A stretch of 64,000 bases of DNA. Origin: Azotobacter salinestris. GTDB taxonomy: Bacteria > Pseudomonadota > Gammaproteobacteria > Pseudomonadales > Pseudomonadaceae. The stretch spans positions 4,323,001 to 4,387,000 of the forward strand of contig NZ_CP045302.1 of NCBI RefSeq assembly GCF_009363155.1. The letters are read 5' to 3'. Below, piece after piece: positions 1 to 11,443 of this stretch. Each line of letters begins with the position of its first letter. The first letter of the stretch is position 1. The notes below the pieces were generated by a model. That model had not been told where the DNA came from and searched no databases. It saw only the letters and a program-made list of their open reading frames with translations. The position numbers and the translations under genes were made by a program.

Positions 1-786
1 GCGCGACAGGCGGATACCGGGCAGCGTCAGCGATTTCACCTGATTGTCCAGCATGGTACGCGGCAGCACGCTCCAGGCGATGCCGATGGAGACCATCATC
101 TTGATCGTCTCCAGGTAGTTGGTGCTCATGGCAATGCTGGGCGTCAACCCCTCGCGCTCGAACAGGCGCCGGACGATATGGTGGGTGAAGGTGTTGCCGC
201 CGGGGAAAACCGCCGGGTGGCAGGCAACGTCGGCCAGGCTCACCTCGGCGTTGCGCGCCAGCGGGTGCTCCGGGGCGGCGACGAAATCCAGCGGATCGTC
301 CCAGACCTTCACTGCCCGCACCGGCGCCGCCGTTTCCGGCGCCAGGGTGATCACCGCCAGTTCGGCGCGGCCGTGAAGAATCTCCTCGTAGGCCACTTCC
401 GAATCGAGGAAGCGGATGTCCAGCGCCACCTGCGGATGGGCGCGGGTGAAGGTGCGCAGCAGCGGTGGCAGGCGGTGCAGGCCGATGTGATGACTGGTCG
501 CCAGGGTCAGCCGACCGCTGACGTCGCCGTTGAGGTTGTTCAGCGCCCGCCGGGTGTCCTCCAGCACGCTGAGGATCCGGTAAGCTCGCGGCAGCAGTGC
601 CCGGCCCGCCTCGGTCAGCCTCACCTCGCGGCCGAGGCGGTCGAACAGGCGCACCTGAAGCTGCTGTTCCAGTGCGGCGATGCGCTTGCTCACCGCAGGC
701 TGGGTCAGGTGCAGGCGTTCGCCGGCTTCGGAGAAGCTGCCGGTTTCGGCGACGGCGATAAAGGCATTGAGGCTGGCGAGATCCAT
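1..786 (-). CDS. LysR-family transcriptional regulator (3' end cut by window)
   Basis: The gene is read leftwards from an ATG at 784-786 and runs off the window edge, so 262 codons are visible of the roughly 300 usual for LysR regulators. The N-terminal winged helix-turn-helix is clear: it opens MDLASLNAFIAVAETGSFS and continues with the recognition stretch LTQPAVSKRIAALE and LFDR. An effector-binding domain follows. It is divergent from leuC with about 170 bp between them. That gap contains a perfect 7-5-7 inverted repeat with the T-N11-A spacing typical of LysR operators. Family knowledge suggests autoregulation and control of the divergent gene, here leucine biosynthesis, but this is inference. 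The effector is unknown. Confidence 0.9.
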   Translation of the reverse strand, partial: MDLASLNAFIAVAETGSFSEAGERLHLTQPAVSKRIAALEQQLQVRLFDRLGREVRLTEAGRALLPRAYRILSVLEDTRRALNNLNGDVSGRLTLATSHHIGLHRLPPLLRTFTRAHPQVALDIRFLDSEVAYEEILHGRAELAVITLAPETAAPVRAVKVWDDPLDFVAAPEHPLARNAEVSLADVACHPAVFPGGNTFTHHIVRRLFEREGLTPSIAMSTNYLETIKMMVSIGIAWSVLPRTMLDNQVKSLTLPGIRLSR

Positions 787-832
787 CCGGAGGACTCCTG
801 AGCAGGCGAAGGCGGACTGATGGGGCGTCTTT

Positions 833-851
833 GCATTCCTTTCGGGAATGC
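833..851. promoter_or_regulatory. Inverted repeat, probable LysR operator between the regulator and leuC
   Basis: GCATTCC and GGAATGC flank the 5-nt spacer TTTCG, a perfect dyad. T836 and A848 give the T-N11-A pattern of LysR boxes. It lies 46 bp upstream of the LysR start codon and about 105 bp upstream of leuC. That placing suits joint control of both divergent promoters. Function is inferred from position and symmetry. Confidence 0.55.
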
Positions 852-956
852 CGTGGATAAAAAATATGAATTTGAGTTATTCCCTGCAAGTCCCTAGCAT
901 CCCCCTCCACGCATGGGGGCGGTTGCCCCTGCAGAGAAACTGATGAGGAAAGTCCG

Positions 957-2381
957 ATGGCCGGCAAAACGCTCTACGACAAGCTCTGGGACATGCATGA
1001 AGTGAAGCGGCGCGACGATGGTTCGTCGCTGATCTACATCGATCGCCAGATTCTCCACGAGGTGACCTCGCCGCAGGCCTTCGAGGGGCTGCGTCTGGCA
1101 GGGCGCAAGCCGTGGCGCGTGGATGCCAACATCGCCACGCCGGACCACAACGTGCCGACCACCCAGGATCGCCAGTCGGGGGTTGCCGCCATCGCCGACG
1201 AAACCTCGCGCATCCAGGTGCAGACCCTGGACGAGAACTGCGACGAGTTCGGCATCGTCGAATTCAAGATGAACGATCCACGCCAGGGTATCGTCCACGT
1301 GGTCGGCCCGGAGCAGGGCGCCACCCTGCCGGGCATGACCGTGGTCTGCGGCGACTCGCACACCTCCACCCACGGCGCCTTCGGCGCGCTGGCCCACGGC
1401 ATCGGCACTTCCGAGGTGGAGCATGTGCTCGCCACCCAATGCCTGGTCGCCAAGAAAATGAAGAACATGCAGGTGCGGGTGGAGGGCAGGCTGCCCTTCG
1501 GCGTCAGCGCCAAGGACATCGTGCTCGCCGTGATCGGCAAGATCGGCACTGCCGGCGGCACCGGCCACGCCCTGGAGTTCGCCGGCAGCGCCATCCGCGA
1601 GCTATCCATGGAGGGCCGCATGACCCTCTGCAACATGGCCATCGAGGCCGGTGCCCGAGTCGGCATGGTGGCGGTCGACGAGAAGACCATCGAATACGTC
1701 AAGGACCGTCCCTATGCGCCGAAGGGTGCCGACTGGGACAAGGCGGTCGCCCAGTGGAGTGAGCTGGTGTCCGATGTCGACGCCAAGTTCGACACCATCG
1801 TCGAGCTGAAGGCCGAAGAGATCAAGCCGCAGGTCACCTGGGGCACCTCGCCGGAGATGGTTCTGCCAGTCGACGAGCGCGTGCCGGATCCGGCCCTCGA
1901 GAGCGATCCGGTCAAGCGCGACTCCATCGTCCGCGCCCTGAAATACATGGGGCTCTCGGCCAACCAGCCGATCGGCGAGATCAAGGTCGACCGCGTGTTC
2001 ATCGGCTCCTGCACCAACTCGCGGATCGAGGACCTGCGTGCCGCCGCCGAGGTGGCCAAGGGCCGCAGGGTCGCTGCGAGCGTCAAGCAGGCACTGGTGG
2101 TGCCGGGCTCCGGACTGGTCAAGGAGCAGGCGGAGAAGGAAGGCCTGGACAAGATCTTCACCGAAGCCGGCTTCGAGTGGCGCGAACCGGGTTGCTCCAT
2201 GTGCCTGGCGATGAACCCGGATCGCCTGGAGAGCGGCGAGCACTGCGCTTCCACCTCCAACCGCAACTTCGAGGGGCGTCAGGGCGCCGGCGGGCGTACC
2301 CATCTGGTCAGTCCGGCCATGGCTGCCGCCGCGGCGGTCGCCGGCCACTTCGTCGATGTGCGTGAAATGCTCCAGGCCTGA
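957..2381 (+). CDS. leuC: 3-isopropylmalate dehydratase large subunit
   Basis: LeuC pairs with LeuD to isomerise 2-isopropylmalate to 3-isopropylmalate in leucine biosynthesis. The 474-residue product has the aconitase-family layout, starting [16 protein letters not shown]. The [4Fe-4S] ligands are visible as C352 (GSCTNSR) and C413 and C416 ([11 protein letters not shown]). Length matches the family. The start is supported by a GAGGAAAG ribosome binding site just upstream. leuD begins 11 bp after the stop, and leuB follows, so the three form one operon probably controlled by the divergent LysR protein. Confidence 0.98.
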   Translation: MAGKTLYDKLWDMHEVKRRDDGSSLIYIDRQILHEVTSPQAFEGLRLAGRKPWRVDANIATPDHNVPTTQDRQSGVAAIADETSRIQVQTLDENCDEFGIVEFKMNDPRQGIVHVVGPEQGATLPGMTVVCGDSHTSTHGAFGALAHGIGTSEVEHVLATQCLVAKKMKNMQVRVEGRLPFGVSAKDIVLAVIGKIGTAGGTGHALEFAGSAIRELSMEGRMTLCNMAIEAGARVGMVAVDEKTIEYVKDRPYAPKGADWDKAVAQWSELVSDVDAKFDTIVELKAEEIKPQVTWGTSPEMVLPVDERVPDPALESDPVKRDSIVRALKYMGLSANQPIGEIKVDRVFIGSCTNSRIEDLRAAAEVAKGRRVAASVKQALVVPGSGLVKEQAEKEGLDKIFTEAGFEWREPGCSMCLAMNPDRLESGEHCASTSNRNFEGRQGAGGRTHLVSPAMAAAAAVAGHFVDVREMLQA

Positions 2382-2392
2382 GGAAATAACCG

Positions 2393-3040
2393 ATGAAAGC
2401 CTTTACTCAACACACCGGTCTGGTCGCGCCTCTCGATCGCGCGAATGTCGATACCGATCAAATCATTCCCAAGCAATTTCTCAAGTCGATCAAGCGCACC
2501 GGCTTCGGTCCCAACCTGTTCGACGAGTGGCGCTATCTGGACGTCGGTCAGCCGGGGCAGGATTGTTCGGGCCGTCCGCTGAACAAGGACTTTGTGCTGA
2601 ACCTGCCGCGCTACCAGGGTGCCAGCGTGCTGCTGGCCCGCGAGAACTTCGGCTGCGGCTCGAGCCGCGAGCACGCCCCCTGGGCGCTGGAGGAGTACGG
2701 CTTCCGCACGGTGATCGCGCCGAGCTTCGCCGATATCTTCTTCAACAACAGCTTCAAGAATGGCCTCTTGCCGATCATCCTGCCGGAGGCGGAGGTGGAC
2801 GAGCTGTTCAAGCAGTGCGAGGCGAGCGAGGGCTACCAGCTGACCGTTGATCTGGCCGCGCAGACCGTGACCCGTCCGGACGGCAAGGTGCTGTCCTTCG
2901 AGATCGATCCTTTCCGCAAGCACTGCCTGCTCAACGGCCTGGACGACATCGGCCTGACCCTGCAGGATGCCGATGCCATCCGCGCGTTCGAGGAAAAGCA
3001 CAAACAGACCAGCCCCTGGCTGTTCGGCGCTATCAAGTAA
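2393..3040 (+). CDS. leuD: 3-isopropylmalate dehydratase small subunit
   Basis: This is the swivel-domain partner of LeuC, 215 residues, the usual length. It starts [20 protein letters not shown] and contains the conserved [11 protein letters not shown] and [15 protein letters not shown] segments of the aconitase C-terminal domain. A ribosome binding site (GAGGAAAT) precedes the ATG. It is translated directly after leuC and 60 bp before leuB. Confidence 0.98.
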   Translation: MKAFTQHTGLVAPLDRANVDTDQIIPKQFLKSIKRTGFGPNLFDEWRYLDVGQPGQDCSGRPLNKDFVLNLPRYQGASVLLARENFGCGSSREHAPWALEEYGFRTVIAPSFADIFFNNSFKNGLLPIILPEAEVDELFKQCEASEGYQLTVDLAAQTVTRPDGKVLSFEIDPFRKHCLLNGLDDIGLTLQDADAIRAFEEKHKQTSPWLFGAIK

Positions 3041-3100
3041 TCCCTTTCCACTGGGGGCGGCTTCGATCCGCTCCCAGGGTTCGACATTCAAGGACATGCA

Positions 3101-4183
<1,083 letters not shown>

Positions 4184-4232
4184 GCTTTCGGCTCGCCTTT
4201 ATGCGGGCCACTTCTATACAGGTGCAGTTGCA

Positions 4233-5345
4233 ATGAAACGTGTAGGTCTGATCGGTTGGCGCGGCATGGTCGGTTCCGTGCTCATGCAGCGAATGCTGGA
4301 AGAGCGGGACTTCGACCTGATCGAGCCGGTGTTCTTCACCACCTCCAGCGTGGGCGGCCAAGGGCCGGCGATCGGCAAGGAAACCGCGCCGCTGAAGGAT
4401 GCCTACAGCATCGAGGAGCTGAAGAGTCTCGATGCGATCATCACCTGCCAGGGCGGCGACTACACCAGCGAAGTCTTCCCCAAGCTGCGCGAGGCCGGCT
4501 GGCAGGGCTACTGGATCGACGCGGCCTCCAGCCTGCGCATGGCCGACGATGCAGTCATCGTGCTGGATCCGGTCAACCGTCGGGTGATTGACCAGTCGCT
4601 GGATGCCGGCGTCAAGAACTACATCGGCGGCAACTGTACCGTCAGCCTGATGCTGATGGCCTTGGGCGGTCTCTACGAGGCCGGCCTGGTCGAGTGGATG
4701 AGCGCCATGACCTATCAGGCCGCTTCCGGAGCCGGCGCGCAGAACATGCGTGAACTGATCCGTCAGATGGGGACCATCAATGCGGCGGTGGCCAACGAAC
4801 TGGCCGATCCGGCCAGCGCCATCCTCGAGATCGACCGCAAGGTCGCCGAAGTTCAGCGCAGCGCCGAGTTTCCGGTGGATCACTTCGGTGTGCCGCTGGC
4901 CGGCAGCCTCATCCCCTACATCGACAAGGAGCTGCCCAACGGCCAGAGCCGTGAGGAGTGGAAAGGGCAGGCCGAGACCAACAAGATTCTCGGTCGCATC
5001 AAGAACCCGATCCCGGTCGACGGCATCTGCGTGCGGGTCGGCGCGATGCGCTGCCATAGCCAGGCGCTGACCATCAAGCTGAACAAGGACGTGCCGATCG
5101 CCGACATCGAGGGGCTGATCAGCCAGCACAATCCCTGGGTGAGGCTGGTGCCGAACCATCGCGAAGCCAGCATGCAGGAGCTGAGCCCGGCGGCGATCAC
5201 CGGTACCCTGACGGTTCCCGTCGGGCGCCTGCGCAAGCTCAACATGGGCTCGCAGTACCTGGGGGCCTTCACTGTCGGCGACCAGTTGCTGTGGGGCGCG
5301 GCCGAGCCGCTGCGGCGCATGCTGCGTATCCTGCTGGAGCGTTGA
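4233..5345 (+). CDS. asd: Aspartate-semialdehyde dehydrogenase
   Basis: Asd reduces aspartyl-4-phosphate to aspartate 4-semialdehyde with NADPH, the branch point to lysine/diaminopimelate, threonine and methionine. The 370-residue product starts [20 protein letters not shown], a Rossmann entry. The active-site Cys is C135 in [10 protein letters not shown]. The C-terminal half carries [15 protein letters not shown] and IRCH-type residues ([16 protein letters not shown]). It follows leuB closely and is closed by a strong terminator, so it may be co-transcribed with leuCDB. A Cys-less paralogue lies immediately downstream. Confidence 0.97.
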   Translation: MKRVGLIGWRGMVGSVLMQRMLEERDFDLIEPVFFTTSSVGGQGPAIGKETAPLKDAYSIEELKSLDAIITCQGGDYTSEVFPKLREAGWQGYWIDAASSLRMADDAVIVLDPVNRRVIDQSLDAGVKNYIGGNCTVSLMLMALGGLYEAGLVEWMSAMTYQAASGAGAQNMRELIRQMGTINAAVANELADPASAILEIDRKVAEVQRSAEFPVDHFGVPLAGSLIPYIDKELPNGQSREEWKGQAETNKILGRIKNPIPVDGICVRVGAMRCHSQALTIKLNKDVPIADIEGLISQHNPWVRLVPNHREASMQELSPAAITGTLTVPVGRLRKLNMGSQYLGAFTVGDQLLWGAAEPLRRMLRILLER

Positions 5346-5370
5346 CGGCTTTCCGATCTTCGGGGCAGAC

Positions 5371-5403
5371 GAAAAGCGCCGCGGCAATACCGCGGCGCTT
5401 TTC
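5371..5403 (+). terminator. Intrinsic terminator after asd
   Basis: A perfect 14-bp stem, GAAAAGCGCCGCGG pairing with CCGCGGCGCTTTTC, encloses a 5-nt loop (CAATA). The stem has A residues on its 5' side and T residues on its 3' side, so it could work in both directions. It starts 26 bp after the asd stop codon. Confidence 0.9.
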
Positions 5404-5486
5404 GTTATGCCCCCCTTTGTGGCGAGTCGCCGTCTGCCTGCTCTTGATCTACGCCTAGAGTGCGCTTCCGTTTCAGGAGAGTCCTT

Positions 5487-6497
5487 ATGAGTTCAGTCAT
5501 CGATATCGCCGTAGTCGGTGCCACGGGCACCGTCGGCACAGCGCTCGTCGAAATTCTCGAAGAGCGCGGCTTCCCGGTCGGCCAACTGCACCTGCTGGCC
5601 AGTGCGGCTTCCGCAGGCAAGTCGGTATCCTTCAGGGAGCGGAATCTGCGGGTCGGGAATGTCGAAGCCTTCGATTTCGGCCGGGTGCGCCTGGTCTTCT
5701 TCGCTGCCGGCGAGGCCGTGACCCGGCAATATGCGTCACAGGCCCGGGCCGCCGGCTGTGCGCTGATCGACCTGAGCGGTGGCCTGCCGCTGCGGCAGGC
5801 GCCTCGGGTGGTGGCAGAGATCAATCCCCATGTGCTGCAGGGGCTCGAGGCTCCTTGGCAGTTGAGCAGTCCGGCCTCCCCGGCGGTCGCTATGGTGCTG
5901 GCGCTGGCACCGTTGCGCCCGCTTGTACAGTGGCGGCATCTGGGGGTGACGGCCTGTCTGCCGGTGTCCAGCCTTGGTCGCGCGGGAGTGGCGGAGTTGG
6001 CCAGACAGACCACTGAATTGCTCAATGGGCGTCCGCTCGAGCCACGCCTCTTCGACCGGCAGATCGCTTTCAATCTGCTGGGCAGGGTCGGCGAGACCGA
6101 TGCGGCAGGGCATGCCAGACTGGAGAGACGTTTGGTCGAGGAGCTGAGGCAGGTTCTGGAGGTGCCGGAGCTGAAGGTTGCCGTCACCTGCGTGATGGCG
6201 CCGGTATTCTTCGGTGACAGCCTGAGCCTTGCCGTTCAGGCGTCGCAGGCGATCGACCTGCCTGCCGTGCAGGCTGCTCTGCAGCAGGCACCGGGCCTTG
6301 AACTGATCGAGCCGGACGATTGTCCGACGGTGATCGGAGATGCGGTCGGACAGGATGTTGCCTATGTCGGTCGAGTGCGCACTGGAGTGGATGACGCATG
6401 CGAACTCAATTTGTGGATTACGTCAGATAACGTGCGGAAAGGCTCCGCACTTAATGCCGTGCAACTGGCCGAGTTATTGATAAAACAGGGTCTCTAA
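5487..6497 (+). CDS. Asd-like protein (USG-1 type) without the catalytic cysteine
   Basis: This 336-residue protein belongs to the aspartate-semialdehyde dehydrogenase superfamily: MSSVIDIAVVGATGTVGTALVEILEERGFPVG is the Rossmann start. At the position of the Asd active-site motif it reads LSSPASPAVAMVLAL, with no Cys, so dehydrogenase chemistry as in true Asd is unlikely. It resembles the USG-1 proteins usually misannotated as Asd; their role is unclear. The ATG at 5487 has a good CAGGAGAG ribosome binding site, better than an upstream in-frame ATG at 5460. It is separated from asd by a terminator and precedes fimV. Confidence 0.88.
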   Translation: MSSVIDIAVVGATGTVGTALVEILEERGFPVGQLHLLASAASAGKSVSFRERNLRVGNVEAFDFGRVRLVFFAAGEAVTRQYASQARAAGCALIDLSGGLPLRQAPRVVAEINPHVLQGLEAPWQLSSPASPAVAMVLALAPLRPLVQWRHLGVTACLPVSSLGRAGVAELARQTTELLNGRPLEPRLFDRQIAFNLLGRVGETDAAGHARLERRLVEELRQVLEVPELKVAVTCVMAPVFFGDSLSLAVQASQAIDLPAVQAALQQAPGLELIEPDDCPTVIGDAVGQDVAYVGRVRTGVDDACELNLWITSDNVRKGSALNAVQLAELLIKQGL

Positions 6498-6639
6498 AAG
6501 ATACTGACCCGCATTCGAAGACCTATTACTGCGTGGCACAACTGATGTAGCCGGCGTGCGGCCGGGCGCAATCAAGGTGCGCGGGGTATCAAGTATCAGG
6601 CTCCTTTCTCTGCTCGGGAAATCACTCAAGGGAAGCGTT

Positions 6640-9537
6640 ATGGTTCGGGTTCGCAAACTGGCACTGGCAATCGCGGCGGCCTCGGCGCTGTCTTCGGGCG
6701 TAGCCCATGCATTGGGCCTTGGAGAGGTGACCCTGCGTTCTGCGCTGAATCAGCCCCTGGTTGCCGAAATCGAACTGCTGGAGGCGCGTGATATTGATTC
6801 AGAGGAAGTCATCCCGACCCTTGCCTCTCCCGAAGAGTTCAATAAGGCGGGTGTCGATCGTCAATATTTTCTGAGCGATCTGAAGTTCACGCCAATAATC
6901 AGACCCAATGGCAAGAGTGTCATTCGGGTGACCTCCACCAAGCCGGTGCGCGAACCCTATCTGAATTTCCTGGTGGAGGTTCTCTGGCCCAGCGGTCGGC
7001 TGTTGCGTGAATACACGCTGTTGCTCGATCCGCCGCTGTATTCATCGCAGACGGCCATGTCCGCCGCGCAGAAGCCCTTGACGGAGCAGCAGGCCGGTGT
7101 CGTCTCGCGTGCTCCGGCAGCCGCTACAGTACCTCCGGCCAAGGCCACCCGGCCGGCTTCTCCCAACCCGGAGGCTGCCGGCACGCCGGCCAAGGAGTAC
7201 AGGACCGCCACTAACGATACGTTGTGGAAGGTCGCCGAGCGTGTGAAGACCTCGGGCACCATTCATCAGACCATGCTGGCAATCCAGGATCTGAATCCGC
7301 AGGCCTTTCTCGATGGCAACATCAACCGGCTGGTGAGCGGACAGGTATTGCGCCTGCCTGATGAACAGCAGATTCGTCGTCGTTCCCCAAGCCAGGCGCT
7401 GACCGAGGTTGCCGAGCAGAACGCAGCCTGGCGCGAGCGTCGCTCCCGTCCGTCCGTCGCCTCGGCTCGACAGTTGGATGCGACTCGCCGCACCGAGGCT
7501 GGTGCCGCGCCGGCGCGCGTGGAGACTGGCGACAGCTTGCGTCTGGTCGCTGCCGACAGCGGCAAGGCAGCTGCCGGCAGCGACCAAGGGGCAGATGGCA
7601 AGGCTGCTGCCGACAAGCTGGCACTGGCCAAGGAGAATCTCGATGCGACCCAGCGCGAGAATGTCGAGCTGAAGAGCCGCATGGATGATCTGCAGAGCCA
7701 GTTGGACAAGTTGCAGCGCCTGATAGCACTGAAGGATGAGCAGTTGGCCAAGCTGCAGGCGAATCTGGCTCAGCCGAGCAAGACTGGCGAAGCCGCTGCC
7801 GAGGCTGCTGTCAGTGCGTCCGCAATGCAGGGCGAGCCTGCTGCTGTTGTCGCACCGGCATCCAGGGAGCCCAGCCAGCCGGAAGCCGCGAGTGTCACCG
7901 CTCCTGCCCTGAAGCCGGCTGGATCCTCCAGCGAGGGCGCGTCCATTCCGGCAGAGCCGGTAGACTCCGTACCTGTCCAGCCCGAAACCGCCTCGACGGC
8001 TCCCGCCCAGACGGCGGCCGTCGTCGCATCCTCCATGCCGCCGGCAGCCGAATCGCTCGCCAATAAGCCGGCAGTGCAGTCTGTCCCGCTGCAGCCTGCA
8101 CCGGCCAGGCCGGCGGCTCCGCAACCGCCGCGGCCGGCTGTCGTACCGGAGCCGATGGGCCTGGTCGACTCTATCCTGAGCAGTCCGCTGTTGCTCCCGT
8201 CGCTGGGGGGAAGTGCCGCGGCAGCGCTGCTGCTTGGCTTGCTGGTTGCTCGTCGGCGCGCCGCGAAGAAAACGGATCTCCAGGATGAGGATGACGAGGT
8301 GGCCATGGTCGATACCCGGCTGGATACCGGCTTGTCGCGGGCGCCCATCGAGCCCACTCTGCTGGATGAGATCCCCGGGGGGCGGGATCGGGATGTGCTG
8401 AGTGACGCCGAGGAGCATATTGCCTACGGCCGCTTCAGAGAGGCCGCCGAGTTGCTGGAGGCTGCCTGCGTCGCGGAGCCCAAGCGCAGCGACCTGCGCC
8501 TGAGGCTGATGGAGGTGCATGCCGAGCTTGGTGATCGTGAAGGTTTCACCCGTCAGGAAAAGGTGCTGCGCGAAATCACTGGCACCCAATCCCAAGTCGA
8601 TCACCTAAGGATGAAGTACCCGGCCATGGCCGGTTTCGCCACCGCAGCCTTGTCAGGCGCAGCCCTGGCTGCCGGGCTGGAGGCGCTCGAGGAGAAGAAA
8701 GGCTTGCCCTCGGTAACGGAAGAGGCCGAGCCGAGTCCCCCCGTCTTTGCTGCCGATATCAATCTAAGCCTGGGTGATCTGGAAGCCGAATTGGAAAGGG
8801 ATCTTCAGGGCTCCACCCAGAGCAATGCCGCCTTGAGCCTGGATGATCTGACGCTGGACGAAGCGTTACAGCCGCCTCTGCCGGCGGAGGAGCCTTTGGC
8901 CGAGGACTTCTCGTTCGATCTGGAGTTCTCCAGTGAGGCTACAGGCTTCGACCGGGAGGGCGATCTGAACCTGAAAGGGCTCGCCTTGGAGCTGGATATG
9001 CCGGACGGACCGGCCTCGGTTGGGGGCGAGGATCCTCTCTGCCTGGATCTGGGCAGTCTTGAGGCTCCCATCGCAGCATCGGGCGAGACGGCCTCTTCGG
9101 AGAGCGCGCTTCTGGAGGAGGGATTGTTCGACAGCTTCGAGCTGGCTGCTGATGGTGATTTCTCCATCGACTCGGATCTGGTCGCTCCAAAGCTCGAGTT
9201 GCCATCGACCGATGATGCATCGGCGGACGAGGAGGCGTCGGGCCTCATGGTCCAGTTGGACGAGCTGGGTGTCGAACTCGAACAACTGGCAGTAGGGCTG
9301 GGAGAGAGCGACGGCGACATGCAGCCGGCAACGCATGCGCTGGGCGGCCTGGAGGAGGGCGAAGACTTCGACTTCCTGGTCGATGCGGACGAGATCGCCA
9401 CCAAGCTGGATCTGGCTCGCGCCTATATCGACATGGGCGACACCGAGGGTGCCCGGGATATTCTTGAAGAAGTATTGAGTGAAGGGAATGAAGCCCAGCG
9501 GCAGGAAGCGCGTGAAATGTCTGCCCGTTTAGCCTGA
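6640..9537 (+). CDS. fimV: FimV, polar hub and peptidoglycan-binding pilus assembly protein
   Basis: FimV is an inner-membrane protein of the cell pole that helps assemble type IV pili, stimulates CyaB-type cAMP signalling and has polar-marker functions. The 965-residue product starts MVRVRKLALAIAAASALSSG (signal peptide). It has the FimV N-domain (GLGEVTLRSALNQPL), a LysM domain near residues 186-243 (NDTLWKVAERV), a coiled coil near 324-373, an Ala/Pro-rich region and one transmembrane helix near 517-540 followed by RRRAAKK. A very acidic cytoplasmic part follows, with TPR-like segments near 585-653 and 919-965 (LARAYIDMGDTEGARDIL). The start at 6640 was chosen for the signal peptide. Confidence 0.95.
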   Translation: MVRVRKLALAIAAASALSSGVAHALGLGEVTLRSALNQPLVAEIELLEARDIDSEEVIPTLASPEEFNKAGVDRQYFLSDLKFTPIIRPNGKSVIRVTSTKPVREPYLNFLVEVLWPSGRLLREYTLLLDPPLYSSQTAMSAAQKPLTEQQAGVVSRAPAAATVPPAKATRPASPNPEAAGTPAKEYRTATNDTLWKVAERVKTSGTIHQTMLAIQDLNPQAFLDGNINRLVSGQVLRLPDEQQIRRRSPSQALTEVAEQNAAWRERRSRPSVASARQLDATRRTEAGAAPARVETGDSLRLVAADSGKAAAGSDQGADGKAAADKLALAKENLDATQRENVELKSRMDDLQSQLDKLQRLIALKDEQLAKLQANLAQPSKTGEAAAEAAVSASAMQGEPAAVVAPASREPSQPEAASVTAPALKPAGSSSEGASIPAEPVDSVPVQPETASTAPAQTAAVVASSMPPAAESLANKPAVQSVPLQPAPARPAAPQPPRPAVVPEPMGLVDSILSSPLLLPSLGGSAAAALLLGLLVARRRAAKKTDLQDEDDEVAMVDTRLDTGLSRAPIEPTLLDEIPGGRDRDVLSDAEEHIAYGRFREAAELLEAACVAEPKRSDLRLRLMEVHAELGDREGFTRQEKVLREITGTQSQVDHLRMKYPAMAGFATAALSGAALAAGLEALEEKKGLPSVTEEAEPSPPVFAADINLSLGDLEAELERDLQGSTQSNAALSLDDLTLDEALQPPLPAEEPLAEDFSFDLEFSSEATGFDREGDLNLKGLALELDMPDGPASVGGEDPLCLDLGSLEAPIAASGETASSESALLEEGLFDSFELAADGDFSIDSDLVAPKLELPSTDDASADEEASGLMVQLDELGVELEQLAVGLGESDGDMQPATHALGGLEEGEDFDFLVDADEIATKLDLARAYIDMGDTEGARDILEEVLSEGNEAQRQEAREMSARLA

Positions 9538-9540
9538 TCG

Positions 9541-10407
9541 ATGACCGAAGAAATTGTACAGCCAGCGGCAGCCGAAGTGGCTGCCGCTGGCTTTTGCAGG
9601 GTGGCTCTCGGGCTCGAGTACCGGGGCGCTCGCTATCATGGTTTCCAGCGCCAGAATCCCAGGGTACCCTCGATACAGTCGGCGCTCGAGTCGGCCTTGT
9701 CCACGGTTGCCGGTGGTGTTCCGCTGAGTGTGGTATGTGCCGGGCGTACCGATGCCCTGGTGCATGCCAGTGGACAGGTTGTGCATTTCGATACTCCCAT
9801 CGAGCGCACCATGCACGCCTGGACCATGGGCGCCAACATGAACCTGCCTGCAGATATCAGCGTTACCTGGGCCCGGGAAATGCCGGCGCATTTCCATGCG
9901 CGCTTCAGCGCAAAGGCCCGGCGTTATCGCTATGTCATCTACAACGACCCGATCCGTCCGGCACACATGTCCGAGGAGGTCACCTGGAATCACCGGCCGC
10001 TCGATATCGAGCGCATGCGTCAGGCTGCCCGGGCGCTGGTCGGCTGCCATGATTTCAGCGCCTTTCGCGCCAGCCAATGCCAGGCCAAGTCGCCGATCAA
10101 GACGATTCATCACCTTCAGTTGATCCAGCATGGCCGCTTGATCGTGCTGGACATTCGGGCCAATGCCTTTCTGCATCACATGGTGCGCAACATCGCGGGC
10201 GTGCTGATGACCATAGGGGCCGGCGAGCGTCCCGTCGAATGGGGGCAGGAGGTGCTGGAGAGCCGCCAGCGTCGCAAGGGAGGAGTGACGGCGCATCCCT
10301 ATGGCTTGTATCTGGTACAGGTCGACTATCCGGAGGAGTTCGAGCTGCCGCAGCGCTACCTGGGGCCGCATTTTCTATCGGGCCTGCCGGATTGTCGGCA
10401 AGGCTGA
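9541..10407 (+). CDS. truA: tRNA pseudouridine(38-40) synthase
   Basis: TruA makes pseudouridine at positions 38 to 40 of the tRNA anticodon arm. The 288-residue product holds the TruA signature [15 protein letters not shown]. The catalytic Asp is D71 in AGRTDALVH, followed by GQVVHFDT. The N terminus is about ten residues longer than in E. coli. It starts 3 bp after fimV stops, so the two are co-transcribed. trpF follows after 80 bp. Confidence 0.96.
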   Translation: MTEEIVQPAAAEVAAAGFCRVALGLEYRGARYHGFQRQNPRVPSIQSALESALSTVAGGVPLSVVCAGRTDALVHASGQVVHFDTPIERTMHAWTMGANMNLPADISVTWAREMPAHFHARFSAKARRYRYVIYNDPIRPAHMSEEVTWNHRPLDIERMRQAARALVGCHDFSAFRASQCQAKSPIKTIHHLQLIQHGRLIVLDIRANAFLHHMVRNIAGVLMTIGAGERPVEWGQEVLESRQRRKGGVTAHPYGLYLVQVDYPEEFELPQRYLGPHFLSGLPDCRQG

Positions 10408-10487
10408 CTTATTGTTCGGGGGCGATCGGGCTTGCAGCGGGAGCTTCTTTTGTTACCATTTGGAACCTTTCCTTGGGTGTAGACAAA

Positions 10488-11108
10488 TTGGCAGCCGTTC
10501 GCAGCAAAATCTGTGGGATTACCCGGGTCGAGGATGCTCTCGTGGCCGCCGAGGCCGGCGCCGATGCCATCGGCCTGGTGTTCTATCCGAAAAGTCCGCG
10601 GGCAGTGACGCTGCAGCAGGCGAAGGCAATCGCTGCCGCCTTGCCGCCGTTCGTGACCACGGTCGGCCTTTTCGTCAATGCCAGTCGTTACGAAATCAGC
10701 GAAATTCTTGATGAGTTGCCACTTGATCTTCTGCAGTTTCATGGTGATGAAACGTCAGCCGACTGCGATGGCTATCGTCGTCCCTATATCAAGGCGCTGA
10801 GGGTCCGTCCAGGAGAGGATATCGCCGCTCGCTGCCTGGAGTACCGCAATGCCAGCGGGATTCTTCTAGATGCTTATGTTCCCGGAGTGCCGGGGGGAAC
10901 CGGGGAGTCCTTCGACTGGTCACTGGTACCGCGAATCCTGTCCAAGCCGGTGATCCTGGCCGGTGGGTTGACCGTGCAGAACGTGCGTGCCGCAATCGCC
11001 CAGGTCGCTCCCTATGCGGTGGATGTCAGTGGCGGTGTCGAGGTGGAGAAGGGGGTGAAGGATGCCGAGAAGATTCGCGCTTTCATCCGCGAGGTACACA
11101 ACGCCTGA
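10488..11108 (+). CDS. trpF: Phosphoribosylanthranilate isomerase
   Basis: TrpF converts N-(5-phosphoribosyl)anthranilate to CdRP in tryptophan synthesis, as a cytoplasmic TIM barrel. The product is 206 residues: (M)[20 protein letters not shown], with the catalytic Cys at residue 9. [19 protein letters not shown] and AVDVSGGVE near the C terminus are typical. No ATG is available. The TTG at 10488 gives the family's usual N terminus, and another TTG lies in frame at 10473. Neither has a good ribosome binding site, so translation may be weak. Confidence 0.93.
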   Translation: MAAVRSKICGITRVEDALVAAEAGADAIGLVFYPKSPRAVTLQQAKAIAAALPPFVTTVGLFVNASRYEISEILDELPLDLLQFHGDETSADCDGYRRPYIKALRVRPGEDIAARCLEYRNASGILLDAYVPGVPGGTGESFDWSLVPRILSKPVILAGGLTVQNVRAAIAQVAPYAVDVSGGVEVEKGVKDAEKIRAFIREVHNA

Positions 11109-11443
11109 AGGGAAGCAGGGACTGCGCTTTCCGGGCTGAGTAGGGGGTGGTTGAACTGCCATGTGACGGCAGACGATTCAACACCGTCCATTAGCGAGCT
11201 GCCGATGCGGCGAGACTGCCTTCCGCTGCGTATCGGTTCTGCTGTTCATGACGGCGCCATCTCGTCTGGTGCCCGTCGCTCAGGTAACTGCTGGCTGGCG
11301 CGGCAGTGGGTTTCGACCCGGCAAAAGACCGCCGGGATTCGGATCCCGTCGGCAGGCGGATACATTCGTGAATTTGCTCAAAACAGGCGTGGGGCCATGG
11401 GACGTTGTGCGTCGGGTCCCCAAAGCTGCGGAGAACGTAAAGC
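11109..11443. other. trpF-accD intergenic region with one GC-rich hairpin
   Basis: This 335-bp gap precedes the accD-folC-SPOR operon and probably holds its promoter. A perfect 6-bp stem (CCCGGC at 11317-11322, GCCGGG at 11331-11336) encloses an 8-nt loop. There is no T-tract behind it, so it is not a standard terminator. No convincing sigma-70 promoter or coding ORF was recognised. Confidence 0.4.

Noticed and set aside
11317-11336. CCCGGC/GCCGGG stem upstream of accD as a riboswitch
   Set aside because: A single 6-bp stem without a second conserved structure or T-tract is expected by chance in this GC-rich DNA. It is only noted in the intergenic entry.
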